A DNA stretch of 64,000 nucleotides, taken from contig JAEUHS010000133.1 of NCBI GenBank assembly GCA_016794035.1, positions 1-64,000 on the forward strand. The letters run 5' to 3'. This document shows, in pieces, positions 43,853-52,161 of the stretch; the first letter of the stretch is position 1, and each line of letters opens with the position of its first letter. The translations under genes and the position numbers were made by a program. Source of the stretch: Planctomycetota bacterium (GTDB lineage Bacteria; Planctomycetota; UBA1135; UBA2386). The notes under the pieces are model-generated. The model did not search any database, had not been told where the DNA came from, and worked only from the letters and a program-made list of their open reading frames with translations.

Positions 43853-45112
43853 ATGAGCACCATCGTCCACGTGCAGGGCCGCGAAGTCCTCGACTCCCGC
43901 GGCAACCCCACCGTCGAAGTAGACGTCGAACTCGAATCCGGGGCGCACGGCAGCGCGATCGTGCCCTCGGGGGCGTCGACCGGCGCGCACGAGGCGGTCG
44001 AGCTGCGCGACGGCGACAAGAAGCGCTACCTCGGCAAGGGCGTGCGGCAGGCGGTCGAGAACGTCGACACCGTGCTCGCCGAAGCCCTGCTCGGGCAACC
44101 GGCCGAGGACCAGCACCTGTGCGACACGCTGCTGTGCGAGGTCGACGGCACCGACAACAAGGCGACGCTCGGCGCCAACGCGATCCTCGGCTGCAGCCTG
44201 GCCGTCGCCAAGGCGGTCGCCAACGAGCTCGGCATGCCGCTGTGGCGCTACGTCGGCGGCAGCAAGGCCAACCGCCTGCCGGTGCCGATGATGAACATCC
44301 TCAACGGCGGCGCGCACGCCGACAACAACGTCGACTTCCAGGAGTTCATGGTGATGCCGATCGGCGCCAAGAGCTTCCGCGAAGGCCTGCGCATGGGCGT
44401 CGAGGTGTTCCACGCGCTGAAGGCCGAGCTGAAGGCGAAGAAGCTGATGACCGCGGTCGGCGACGAAGGCGGCTTCGCGCCGAACCTCGCGTCGAACGCG
44501 GCGGCGTTCGAGATCATCCTGCAGGCGATCAAGAAGGCCGGCTACAAGGCCGGCAGCGACGTCGTGCTCGCGCTCGACGCCGCGGTCACCGAGCTCTACC
44601 AGAAGGGCAAGTACACGCTCGAAGGCGAGGGCAAGACGTTCGACAGCCAAGGCATGGTCGACTTCCTCAGCGGCTGGTGCCGCGAGTTCCCGATCTTCTC
44701 GATCGAGGACGGCATGGCCGAGGACGACTGGAAGGGCTGGGCCGCGCTGACCGCGAAGGTCGGCAGCAAGGTGCAGCTGGTCGGCGACGACCTGTTCGTG
44801 ACCAACACCGAGCGGCTGGCGCGCGGCATCCAGGAGAAGTCGGCCAACGCGATCCTGATCAAGGTCAACCAGATCGGCACGCTGACCGAGACGCTGCAGG
44901 CGATCGACATGGCGCACCGCGCCGGCATGAAGGCGGTGATGTCGCATCGCTCCGGCGAGACCGAGGACAGCACGATCGCGGATCTCGCGGTGGCGTGTGG
45001 CACCGGTCAGATCAAGACCGGCGCGCCGTGCCGCAGTGATCGGGTGGCGAAGTACAACCAGCTGCTGCGCATCGAAGAGATGCTCGGCGACGGGGCGGTG
45101 TACGGGATCTGA
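43853..45112 (+). CDS. eno: Enolase
   Basis: A 419-residue glycolytic enzyme that converts 2-phosphoglycerate to phosphoenolpyruvate. Motifs in order: GREVLDSRGNPTVEVDVELE, VPSGASTGAHEAVELRDGD (active-site loop), NGGAHADNNVDFQEFMVMP, the metal Asp in VVLALDAAVTEL, the metal Glu in FSIEDGMAEDDW, VGDDLFVTN, the catalytic Lys in ILIKVNQIGT, and MSHRSGETEDSTIADL. The signature GAPSRTDRVAKYNQ appears as GAPCRSDRVAKYNQ. Otherwise normal in length. A possible 6-bp hairpin lies just after the gene. Identification is firm. Confidence 0.97.
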   Translation: MSTIVHVQGREVLDSRGNPTVEVDVELESGAHGSAIVPSGASTGAHEAVELRDGDKKRYLGKGVRQAVENVDTVLAEALLGQPAEDQHLCDTLLCEVDGTDNKATLGANAILGCSLAVAKAVANELGMPLWRYVGGSKANRLPVPMMNILNGGAHADNNVDFQEFMVMPIGAKSFREGLRMGVEVFHALKAELKAKKLMTAVGDEGGFAPNLASNAAAFEIILQAIKKAGYKAGSDVVLALDAAVTELYQKGKYTLEGEGKTFDSQGMVDFLSGWCREFPIFSIEDGMAEDDWKGWAALTAKVGSKVQLVGDDLFVTNTERLARGIQEKSANAILIKVNQIGTLTETLQAIDMAHRAGMKAVMSHRSGETEDSTIADLAVACGTGQIKTGAPCRSDRVAKYNQLLRIEEMLGDGAVYGI

Positions 45113-45127
45113 GCCACCGGAGCGTTC

Positions 45128-45148
45128 GACCAACCCGAGTGCTTGGTC
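45128..45148 (+). terminator. Weak hairpin after eno
   Basis: GACCAA at 45128-45133 pairs with TTGGTC at 45143-45148 across a 9-nt loop, 16 nt after the eno stop. No U-tract. Confidence 0.28.
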
Positions 45149-45220
45149 CCGAGCTCCCGACGTGCGCGTGACAACCGATTCGAGCCGGAACTCACACGCC
45201 GCAGTTCCGACTGCCACGGG

Positions 45221-45817
45221 TCACCACAGCATCACTTCGTCGTCCACGTCTTGACGCCCGTCGAGACCCTGCGGCTCCAGTTGCAGAGAAGACGTCATTC
45301 CTCTTGGAACATCCGGAAACCGCGCCTTCAACGCCGCATCCGCCTGACTGGTGACCAGGACTCCCGACCGGGCACTGTTGGCGAACCAGCCGCTGCCGCC
45401 ACCACCCACAAGGTATCGGCGTCCTTCTGCGTAGTAGAACTGCCGACCGCACACCTCGCATCTCCTCACTCTGGCGTTGCGCGTCCCGCGCACGATTCGC
45501 AACCTCCGGTGCCGCAGCACGCACCAATCATCCACTCGCCCGCCCTTGCTGAAGACGCCTCCGATCGCCCCTTCCTTGCCGTCGCAGAAACCCAGAAGGA
45601 CCTCTGCCAGATCGCGCCGCACCAGTACGAGCCCGTTCCGGACAGCCCATGACATCATGGCGCCAGGTGGGCATTTCTCTTGGATGTGGAGGTCGAGGCT
45701 CTTTACGCCGAGCTTTGGAAACCCACACTCGCACATCCAGTCCACAGGGACTGTCCGGTCCCGTGTGCAGGTGTCCTTGATGCTCGCCCACCAGTGCCAT
45801 GCAAGGTCTGCTGTCAT
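45221..45817 (-). CDS. Zinc-ribbon-type protein with atypical codon usage
   Basis: A 198-residue protein. A first cysteine cluster is DWMCECGFPKLG, and a second is RRCEVCGRQFYYAEG, so it may hold a zinc ribbon. The C-terminus contains RGMTSSLQLEPQGLDGRQDV. The double CxxC layout and the 'LQLEP' segment faintly recall the double-CXXCG immunity proteins of Myxococcus (SitI6 type), but the match is not good enough to name it. Codons such as ACA, CTT, TGT, TTT, CCA, GTA, CAA and AAA are common here and rare in neighbours, which points to recent acquisition. The start at ATG 45817 is uncertain. No toxin gene is beside it. Confidence 0.6.
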   Translation of the reverse strand: MTADLAWHWWASIKDTCTRDRTVPVDWMCECGFPKLGVKSLDLHIQEKCPPGAMMSWAVRNGLVLVRRDLAEVLLGFCDGKEGAIGGVFSKGGRVDDWCVLRHRRLRIVRGTRNARVRRCEVCGRQFYYAEGRRYLVGGGGSGWFANSARSGVLVTSQADAALKARFPDVPRGMTSSLQLEPQGLDGRQDVDDEVMLW

Positions 45818-46087
45818 CCTGCGCCTGGAACTCGGATCGATGCCCGCCCGATCTGCTCACAAGCCGAAATGCTCTCAGCTCCGTCCGAGTTGGTTGGCGG
45901 ACGCATCGCAGCCTGCGAGTTTGCGTCGATCGCCTGCCTTGCGCATCAGGACTCCTGCGAATCGTCCGCACGCCGCCGGCCTTCCCCGGCTCATGCAGGC
46001 CCTCAGGCTCCGCCAGCAGACCGGCCTTGGCCTCACGCCCGCGATCGAGTTCCCGATCGGCAGCTGAACGCGACGCCGCGCAGACGC

Positions 46088-46093
46088 TACATT
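46088..46093 (+). promoter_or_regulatory. -10 element before the 88-residue gene
   Basis: TACATT, 6 nt before the GTG start at 46100. A weak CTGAAC lies 18 nt upstream of it. Fits the leaderless pattern. Confidence 0.42.
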
Positions 46094-46099
46094 TGCGGC

Positions 46100-46366
46100 G
46101 TGAGCGAGGAACGCCCTGTCGCCAGCGGCACATCGCTGGTCGCCGAACGCACGCAGTTCGCGATCTGGCGCCGCATGACCCCAGCGGAGAAGTTCGCCGC
46201 GTTTCTGGACCTGCAGCAGGCCGCGATCGATCTCGCGGAGGCGGGCATCCGCCTGCGCTATCCGCAGGCGGACGCGCGGGAGGTGTTCCTGCGCCGGGTG
46301 GCACGCCGGCTCGACCGCGCCACGATGCAACGCTGCTACGGCTGGGATCCGGACGCGACGACTTAA
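46100..46366 (+). CDS. Small conserved hypothetical protein (88 aa)
   Basis: An 88-residue helical protein. It contains RMTPAEKFAAFLDLQQAAID, LAEAGIRLRYPQADAREVFL and RLDRATMQRCYGWDPDA. Short proteins with this pattern (an early 'RRMTPxER' and a final 'GWDP') are widespread hypotheticals, often beside a nucleotidyltransferase gene; that recollection is not verified here, and no such partner is present. The GTG start fits a -10 element 6 nt upstream. It lies between the zinc-ribbon gene and the toxin-antitoxin pair. Confidence 0.65.
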   Translation: MSEERPVASGTSLVAERTQFAIWRRMTPAEKFAAFLDLQQAAIDLAEAGIRLRYPQADAREVFLRRVARRLDRATMQRCYGWDPDATT

Positions 46367-46424
46367 CCGGATCGGGGTCGCCTGGACCTCGGCACTTGCG
46401 CCGCCTTCCGAGACGCGACCCTTC

Positions 46425-46775
46425 TCAACCGCGAGCGGGCATCTTCAGCAGGAGCAGCGCCTCTGTCCGGTGTGCCTCGAACTGCTCGATGACCGGCAGC
46501 CTTTGTTCGAGCAATCGCGCAACAGCCTCGGTTGCCGCATTACCGACAACCAACCAGACCACCTTCGGTGGCATGCCGCGCAGGAACGCCAACTGGCGAA
46601 AGTCATCGTCCTTGCTGACGATCATCAGGGCATCCGCTGCCGCCCGCGACCAGACAGCGGGATCACCGGCACCCCGAAGGCCGAGGTCCCGCACGTGCAC
46701 ACTGGCCGGATACACGCTGGCGAGACGACCCACCAGGCGATGGCTGAGGTTCTCGTCGAAGAGCAGGCGCGGCAC
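46425..46775 (-). CDS. DUF5615-type PIN-like putative toxin
   Basis: A 116-residue protein. LLFDENLSHRLVGRLASVYP at the N-terminus and ALMIVSKDDDFRQLAFLRGM in the middle are the conserved acidic motifs of the DUF5615/Mut7-C PIN-like fold, where the aspartates would bind a metal for RNA cleavage. WLVVGNAATEAVARLLEQRL follows. The GTG start lies 7 nt after the stop of the DUF433 gene; a TTG further upstream would overlap it. Paired DUF433-DUF5615 genes are considered a type II toxin-antitoxin system. Activity is inferred. Confidence 0.82.
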   Translation of the reverse strand: MPRLLFDENLSHRLVGRLASVYPASVHVRDLGLRGAGDPAVWSRAAADALMIVSKDDDFRQLAFLRGMPPKVVWLVVGNAATEAVARLLEQRLPVIEQFEAHRTEALLLLKMPARG

Positions 46776-46782
46776 GTGCGAC

Positions 46783-47010
46783 TCAGGCAGCCGGCGGCTC
46801 GCCAAGACGCCGTTCGCGAGCCGCGGCGAAGGCGAGCACGGCGCGGATGTGTTCCGGCTGCAGATCCGGGAAGTCGGCCAGGATCTCCGCCTCGGTCATG
46901 CCGCCCGCCATGTACTCCAGCACGTCCGCCACGGTGATGCGGGTGCCCTTGATGCACGGCTTGCCGCTGCGCACACCCGGCGTCACCGTGATGTAATCCT
47001 CGAACGGCAT
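46783..47010 (-). CDS. DUF433-type putative antitoxin
   Basis: A 75-residue protein. ITVTPGVRSGKPCIKGTRIT is the DUF433 signature, followed by VADVLEYMAGGMTEAEILAD and FPDLQPEHIRAVLAFAAARE, a winged-helix-like fold that could bind its own promoter. The ATG at 47010 is chosen because TGC-TAGGAT ends 6 nt upstream; a TTG 6 nt earlier is the alternative. The PIN-like gene follows directly. It probably neutralises the neighbour and represses the operon, as is usual for such pairs. Confidence 0.85.
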   Translation of the reverse strand: MPFEDYITVTPGVRSGKPCIKGTRITVADVLEYMAGGMTEAEILADFPDLQPEHIRAVLAFAAARERRLGEPPAA

Positions 47011-47016
47011 GGCCAA

Positions 47017-47025
47017 ATCCTAGCA
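47017..47025 (-). promoter_or_regulatory. Extended -10 before the toxin-antitoxin operon
   Basis: The minus strand reads TGC-TAGGAT, ending 6 nt before the DUF433 ATG. Likely leaderless transcription. No convincing -35. Confidence 0.48.
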
Positions 47026-47098
47026 CGCGAGCCGGTTCGTCGGCACCAGCGACTACCCCCCACGCCCTCTGCCCGCTACCATCCGGCCTTCGCCGACC

Positions 47099-47476
47099 AT
47101 GACTCGTGAGGCCAAGGACAGCTCGTCGTCGTTCCCCTACTGGGTCGCACTGTCGAGCCTCGGCGTCGCGCTGTGGCTGTTCTTCGCCAACGCGGTGCCC
47201 GCGGTGCAGGAACGCGCCGAACTGGAACAACTCGGCAGCGACCTCGAGCAGCTGCGGCAGAGCTACGACACGGCGATCCACGAGGCGCGGTTGGCGCGCG
47301 GCTCTGCGACCCGGCAGGACCTGCAGGCGCTGCTGGTGGCCATCGATCGGCTCGGGCTGACGCCGGCAGAGCTGTGCACCCTGCACCCGGAGCCGCCGCC
47401 GCCCGCGGACGGCGTCGCCGACGGCTCCCCGGACGCTGCCGCTGCCCCGCGCGGCCCGAGGACGAAGTTTCCGTGA
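47099..47476 (+). CDS. FtsB/DivIC-like single-pass coiled-coil protein
   Basis: A 125-residue protein. A short polar N-terminus leads to one membrane helix (YWVALSSLGVALWLFFANAV) and a coiled coil (RAELEQLGSDLEQLRQSYDT and AIHEARLARGSATRQDLQAL). A proline/alanine-rich tail follows. This layout resembles FtsB/DivIC or septum-formation-initiator proteins, but conserved FtsB residues are not evident, so the name is descriptive. TACCAT lies 16 nt before the ATG. moxR begins 169 nt downstream; no other function is apparent. Confidence 0.6.
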   Translation: MTREAKDSSSSFPYWVALSSLGVALWLFFANAVPAVQERAELEQLGSDLEQLRQSYDTAIHEARLARGSATRQDLQALLVAIDRLGLTPAELCTLHPEPPPPADGVADGSPDAAAAPRGPRTKFP

Positions 47477-47645
47477 CGTCGTCCCGTCCTACGCCACCTC
47501 GCCGCCAACTTCCGCGCCGCACCGAACGTAGGTGGCTTCGTGCCCGTTCGCGGTCTACCCGTGCGCGGCCGCGCCCGTCCACCCGATCGTCCACCCCACC
47601 GATTTCCCGCCCGCGCCGGCATCCGCCGCGCACCCGATCGAACCC

Positions 47646-48710
<1,065 letters not shown>

Positions 48711-48964
48711 AGGCCCTGAGCTGCCACCTTGCGCAACTTGCCCCTTCCGCCGACCGGGCCGAACGACAACAACGCCGCGAGGACGCACCAGGCGGCTGCC
48801 GGTCGGCGGGAGTGGTTGCACGACGCATCCGACACTCACCTGGTTCGTCTTCTGCCCGGTTCGCCTTCTTATCCCTGTCCTCCCTTGCTCGCTCCGCTTC
48901 CGGTTCCTTCTGGTGACGCCGCACCGTGCCGCGGTGCACCTTCGCCCCGCCCCTCCCCCTCGCC

Positions 48965-49879
48965 ATGACCGAGATCCCGACCAACTACCTCGACCCGCGC
49001 GTGCTCAACAAGGTCGGGCGGCTCGAGCTGCGCGCGCGGCTGGTCGTCGAGGGCTTCGTGACCGGCATGCACAAGTCGCCCTACCGCGGCTTCTCGGTCG
49101 AGTTCGCGCAGCACCGTGAGTACGTGCCGGGCGACGACCTGCGCCACCTCGACTGGAAGATCTTCGGCAAGGCGGACCGCTTCGTCGTCAAGCAGTACGA
49201 GGAGGAGACCAACCTGCGCGCGCACCTGTTCCTCGACCAGAGCGAGTCGATGAACTACGCGCACGACGGCGGCATGTCGAAGTTCGACTACGCGGCGACC
49301 GCGTGCGCGTCGCTGGCGTTCCTGATCCAGCAACAGGCCGACGCGGTCGGCCTGACGCTGTTCGACGAGAAGGTCGCGCGCCAGGTGCCGCCGTCGAACA
49401 CGCGCGCCAACCTCGGCAACCTGTTCACGGCCCTGGAACAGGCGCAGTCGCGCGAGCAGAAGACCAAGGTCGGCGCCGTGCTGCACGAACTGGCCAACCA
49501 GCTGCGGCAGCGCGGCATGGTGATGATCTTCAGCGACCTGTTCGACGAGCCGGACGCGGTGATCAAGGGCCTGCGCGAGATCCGCAGCCGCGGCCACGAC
49601 ATCGTCGTCTTCCACGTGCTCGACCGCGACGAGGTCGAGTTCCCGTTCGAGCGCATGACGCTGTTCAAGGGCCTCGAGCAGATGCCCGAACTGCTGTGCG
49701 ACCCGAAGTCGCTGCGCGAGGCCTACCTCGCCGAGATCGAGGGCTTCGCCGAGCGGATCCGCAAGGGCTGCCTCGCGCAGCGCATCGACTACGTGCGCAT
49801 CGTCGACGACGCGCCGCTCGACGTCGTCCTCACCTCCTACCTGAGCGCCCGCGCGTCGCGCACCAAGCGCCGCAAGTGA
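48965..49879 (+). CDS. DUF58 domain protein (VWA-like)
   Basis: A 304-residue protein. The DUF58 signature YRGFSVEFAQHREYVPGDDL and LRHLDWKIFGKADRFVVKQY is complete, followed by a VWA-like metal-site segment HLFLDQSESMNYAHDG (DxSxS) and FSDLFDEPDAVIKGLREIRS. There is no membrane segment; a shorter cytoplasmic form is usual in planctomycetes. It is the standard partner of MoxR. The start ATG (MTEIPTNYLDPRV) follows a 254-nt gap containing the moxR hairpin. The next gene begins 11 nt downstream. Confidence 0.92.
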   Translation: MTEIPTNYLDPRVLNKVGRLELRARLVVEGFVTGMHKSPYRGFSVEFAQHREYVPGDDLRHLDWKIFGKADRFVVKQYEEETNLRAHLFLDQSESMNYAHDGGMSKFDYAATACASLAFLIQQQADAVGLTLFDEKVARQVPPSNTRANLGNLFTALEQAQSREQKTKVGAVLHELANQLRQRGMVMIFSDLFDEPDAVIKGLREIRSRGHDIVVFHVLDRDEVEFPFERMTLFKGLEQMPELLCDPKSLREAYLAEIEGFAERIRKGCLAQRIDYVRIVDDAPLDVVLTSYLSARASRTKRRK

Positions 49880-49890
49880 CCTGAACCAGC

Positions 49891-52158
49891 TTGCAGTTCC
49901 TCAACCCAGCCCTGCTCGCGGGCGCCGCCCTGTTCGCGGTCCCGCTGATCATCCACCTGCTGAATCGCCAGCGGCACAAGCAGCGCACGTGGGCGGCGAT
50001 GGAGTTCCTGCTGCGGGCGTTCCAGAAGCAGAAGAACCGGCTGCGCACCGAGAACCTGCTGCTGCTGCTGCTGCGCTGTCTGCTGCCGATCCTGCTGGCC
50101 CTGGCGATCGCGCGGCCGATGCTGCAGGCCGCCGCCGGGCTGCTGGCGGGCGCCGGCACCGTGCACCACGTGATCGTGGTCGACACCAGCTACAGCATGG
50201 GGCTGCGCGCCGACGGCGCGCAGAGCCCGTTCGAGCGCGCCCGCGCGCTGGTCGGCCGCCTGCTCGATCGCTTCGAACAGGACCCGCGCCGCAGCGACAA
50301 GGTCACGCTGGTCAGCGCCGGCGTGCGGCCGCGCTTCCTGGTGCGCGGCGACCTCGACCTGACCGCGGCGCGCAGCCAGTGGCTGCTGCTGCAGAAGCCG
50401 GAAGACGCGGCCTCGGACCTCGGCGACGCGCTGCTGCAGGTCGCCGACCTGCTCGACGAGGGCGGCGACCCGGCGGTCGAGGTCTACGTGCTGTCGGACC
50501 TGCAGGCGCGTTCGTTCGGCAAGGCGCTGCAGGCCCCCACCGACAAGACCGCGCCCGAGTTCACCGACACGCTGCACGACCTGGTGCAGCGGCTGCAGCA
50601 GCGCGACGGCACGCGCGTGCACTGGATCGACACCGGCCCGTTCGCCGACCAGGGGCTCGGCGGCAACGCCGACAACGAGCAGATCACCGACCTGCGCATC
50701 GAGCAGCCGGCCGCGGTGCTGCGCACCCCGGTCGACTTCACGGCGCAGCTGAAGAACCGCGGCCAGGCCGCGGCGACGTTCGAGGTCACGCTCGAGGTCG
50801 ACGGCGGCGAGCCGATGCGTCGCGTCGTCGCGGTGCCGGCCGGTGCCGAGGGCGAGGCCGACTTCCAGGTCTCGTTCCGCGAGGCGGGCCGCCACCGCGT
50901 GCGCGCCCAGATCCAGAACGACGGCCTCGCCGCCGACGACGAACGCTACCTGACGGTCGACGTGCGCGACCGCATCCGCGTCCTGCTGGTCGACGGCGCC
51001 GCCGACGAGGACCCGCTGCGCGCCTACCAGTACGTCTGGCGCATGATCCTCGACCCGGATCCGGCCGCGCTGCCGACGTTCGCGATCGAGGCGGTCGACA
51101 CGCTGGCGCTGCTGAGCGGCCAGCGGCGGCCGCGCGACTACGACGTCACGGTGCTGGCCGACGTCGATCGGCTGAACCAGCGCGCGACGCAGGGCCTGCT
51201 CGAGGCGCTGCGCGCGGGCCGCGGTCTCCTGGTCGCGTTCGGCAGCCGCACCGATCCCGAGAGCTTCAACCTGCAGCTGCACGCCAACGGCGACGGCCCG
51301 CAGCCGTTCCGCGTGCTGCAGGCGACCGGCGGCAGCGCCGGCAGTTCCGTCGTGCGCACGCCGGTGATCACGGCGCCCGACCACCCGCTGTTCGCCGAGT
51401 TCGAGGAGCCGATCTACCGCGAGGTGCTCCAGGCGATCCCGGTCTGGCGCTGGCAGACGATCGCGCCCGATTCGCTGCGCGAGGGCGCCACCGTGCTGGC
51501 GCGCCTGACCGACGCCGAGCAGAGCCCGCTGCTGGTCGCCAACCCGTTCGGCGAGGGCAACGCGGTGTTCCTGACCTCGGCGATCGCGTCCGAGTACCGC
51601 GCCGATCGCTGGAACCGCCTCGACGACCCGATGGTCGCGTTCCCGCTGCTGCACGGGCTCGTCAAGTGGCTGGCGCTGCCGGCCGTCGACCCGTTCCTGG
51701 TGCCGGTCGGCGCCGAGCTCTCGTGCACATTGCCGGTGCGGCCCGAGGAGGTGCAGGTGCAGCGCCCCGAACGCGACGGCCGCAGCCGCACGCCGATCGG
51801 CGAGGACGCGCAGCCGCTCGCCGGCGGCCGCTTCCGTCTGCCGCCGGTGTCCGACACCGTCTACGCCGGCTTCTACGTGCTCGACATGGTGCTCGACCAG
51901 GAGGCCGGCAAGGAGCCGCTGTCGCTGCCGTTCGCGGTCAACGTCGATCCCGACGAAGGCGACCTGCGCTACGCCGCCCACGAGGAAGTCCGCCAGGCGC
52001 TCGGCCTCGAACGCGTGCTCGACGCCCTGCCGGCGATCGCCAGCGCCGACGACGATCCGCGCCAGAACGAACTGGCGCCGTCGCTGTTGCTGCTGACGCT
52101 GCTGTTGGTGCTCGCCGAAGCGGCGCTGGCGAGGTTCATCGCGGTGCGCCGGAGCTGA
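49891..52158 (+). CDS. BatA-like membrane protein with VWA and amidotransferase-like domains
   Basis: A 755-residue protein. The N-terminal BatA segment is FLNPALLAGAALFAVPLIIH and LLNRQRHKQRTWAAMEFLLR, with a second helix LLLLLLRCLLPILLALAIAR. A VWA domain follows (HVIVVDTSYSMGLRA, DxSxS; VYVLSDLQARSFG). A class I glutamine amidotransferase-like region lies around residues 360-600 (YDVTVLADVDRLNQRATQGL), and one more membrane helix is near the C-terminus (SLLLLTLLLVLAEAALARFI). It uses TTG, 11 nt after DUF58. It is probably an envelope partner of MoxR and DUF58. The protein converts no known substrate. Confidence 0.85.
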   Translation: MQFLNPALLAGAALFAVPLIIHLLNRQRHKQRTWAAMEFLLRAFQKQKNRLRTENLLLLLLRCLLPILLALAIARPMLQAAAGLLAGAGTVHHVIVVDTSYSMGLRADGAQSPFERARALVGRLLDRFEQDPRRSDKVTLVSAGVRPRFLVRGDLDLTAARSQWLLLQKPEDAASDLGDALLQVADLLDEGGDPAVEVYVLSDLQARSFGKALQAPTDKTAPEFTDTLHDLVQRLQQRDGTRVHWIDTGPFADQGLGGNADNEQITDLRIEQPAAVLRTPVDFTAQLKNRGQAAATFEVTLEVDGGEPMRRVVAVPAGAEGEADFQVSFREAGRHRVRAQIQNDGLAADDERYLTVDVRDRIRVLLVDGAADEDPLRAYQYVWRMILDPDPAALPTFAIEAVDTLALLSGQRRPRDYDVTVLADVDRLNQRATQGLLEALRAGRGLLVAFGSRTDPESFNLQLHANGDGPQPFRVLQATGGSAGSSVVRTPVITAPDHPLFAEFEEPIYREVLQAIPVWRWQTIAPDSLREGATVLARLTDAEQSPLLVANPFGEGNAVFLTSAIASEYRADRWNRLDDPMVAFPLLHGLVKWLALPAVDPFLVPVGAELSCTLPVRPEEVQVQRPERDGRSRTPIGEDAQPLAGGRFRLPPVSDTVYAGFYVLDMVLDQEAGKEPLSLPFAVNVDPDEGDLRYAAHEEVRQALGLERVLDALPAIASADDDPRQNELAPSLLLLTLLLVLAEAALARFIAVRRS

Positions 52159-52161
52159 CGC

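Noticed and set aside
45221..45817. Naming the zinc-ribbon gene a SitI6 double-CXXCG immunity protein
   Set aside because: Only the cysteine spacing and one short segment agree, and no toxin gene is adjacent.
45993..46067. 24-codon frame MQALRLRQQTGLGLTPAIEF
   Set aside because: Too short, no signal for initiation and no known family; it may be a gene remnant but this cannot be supported.
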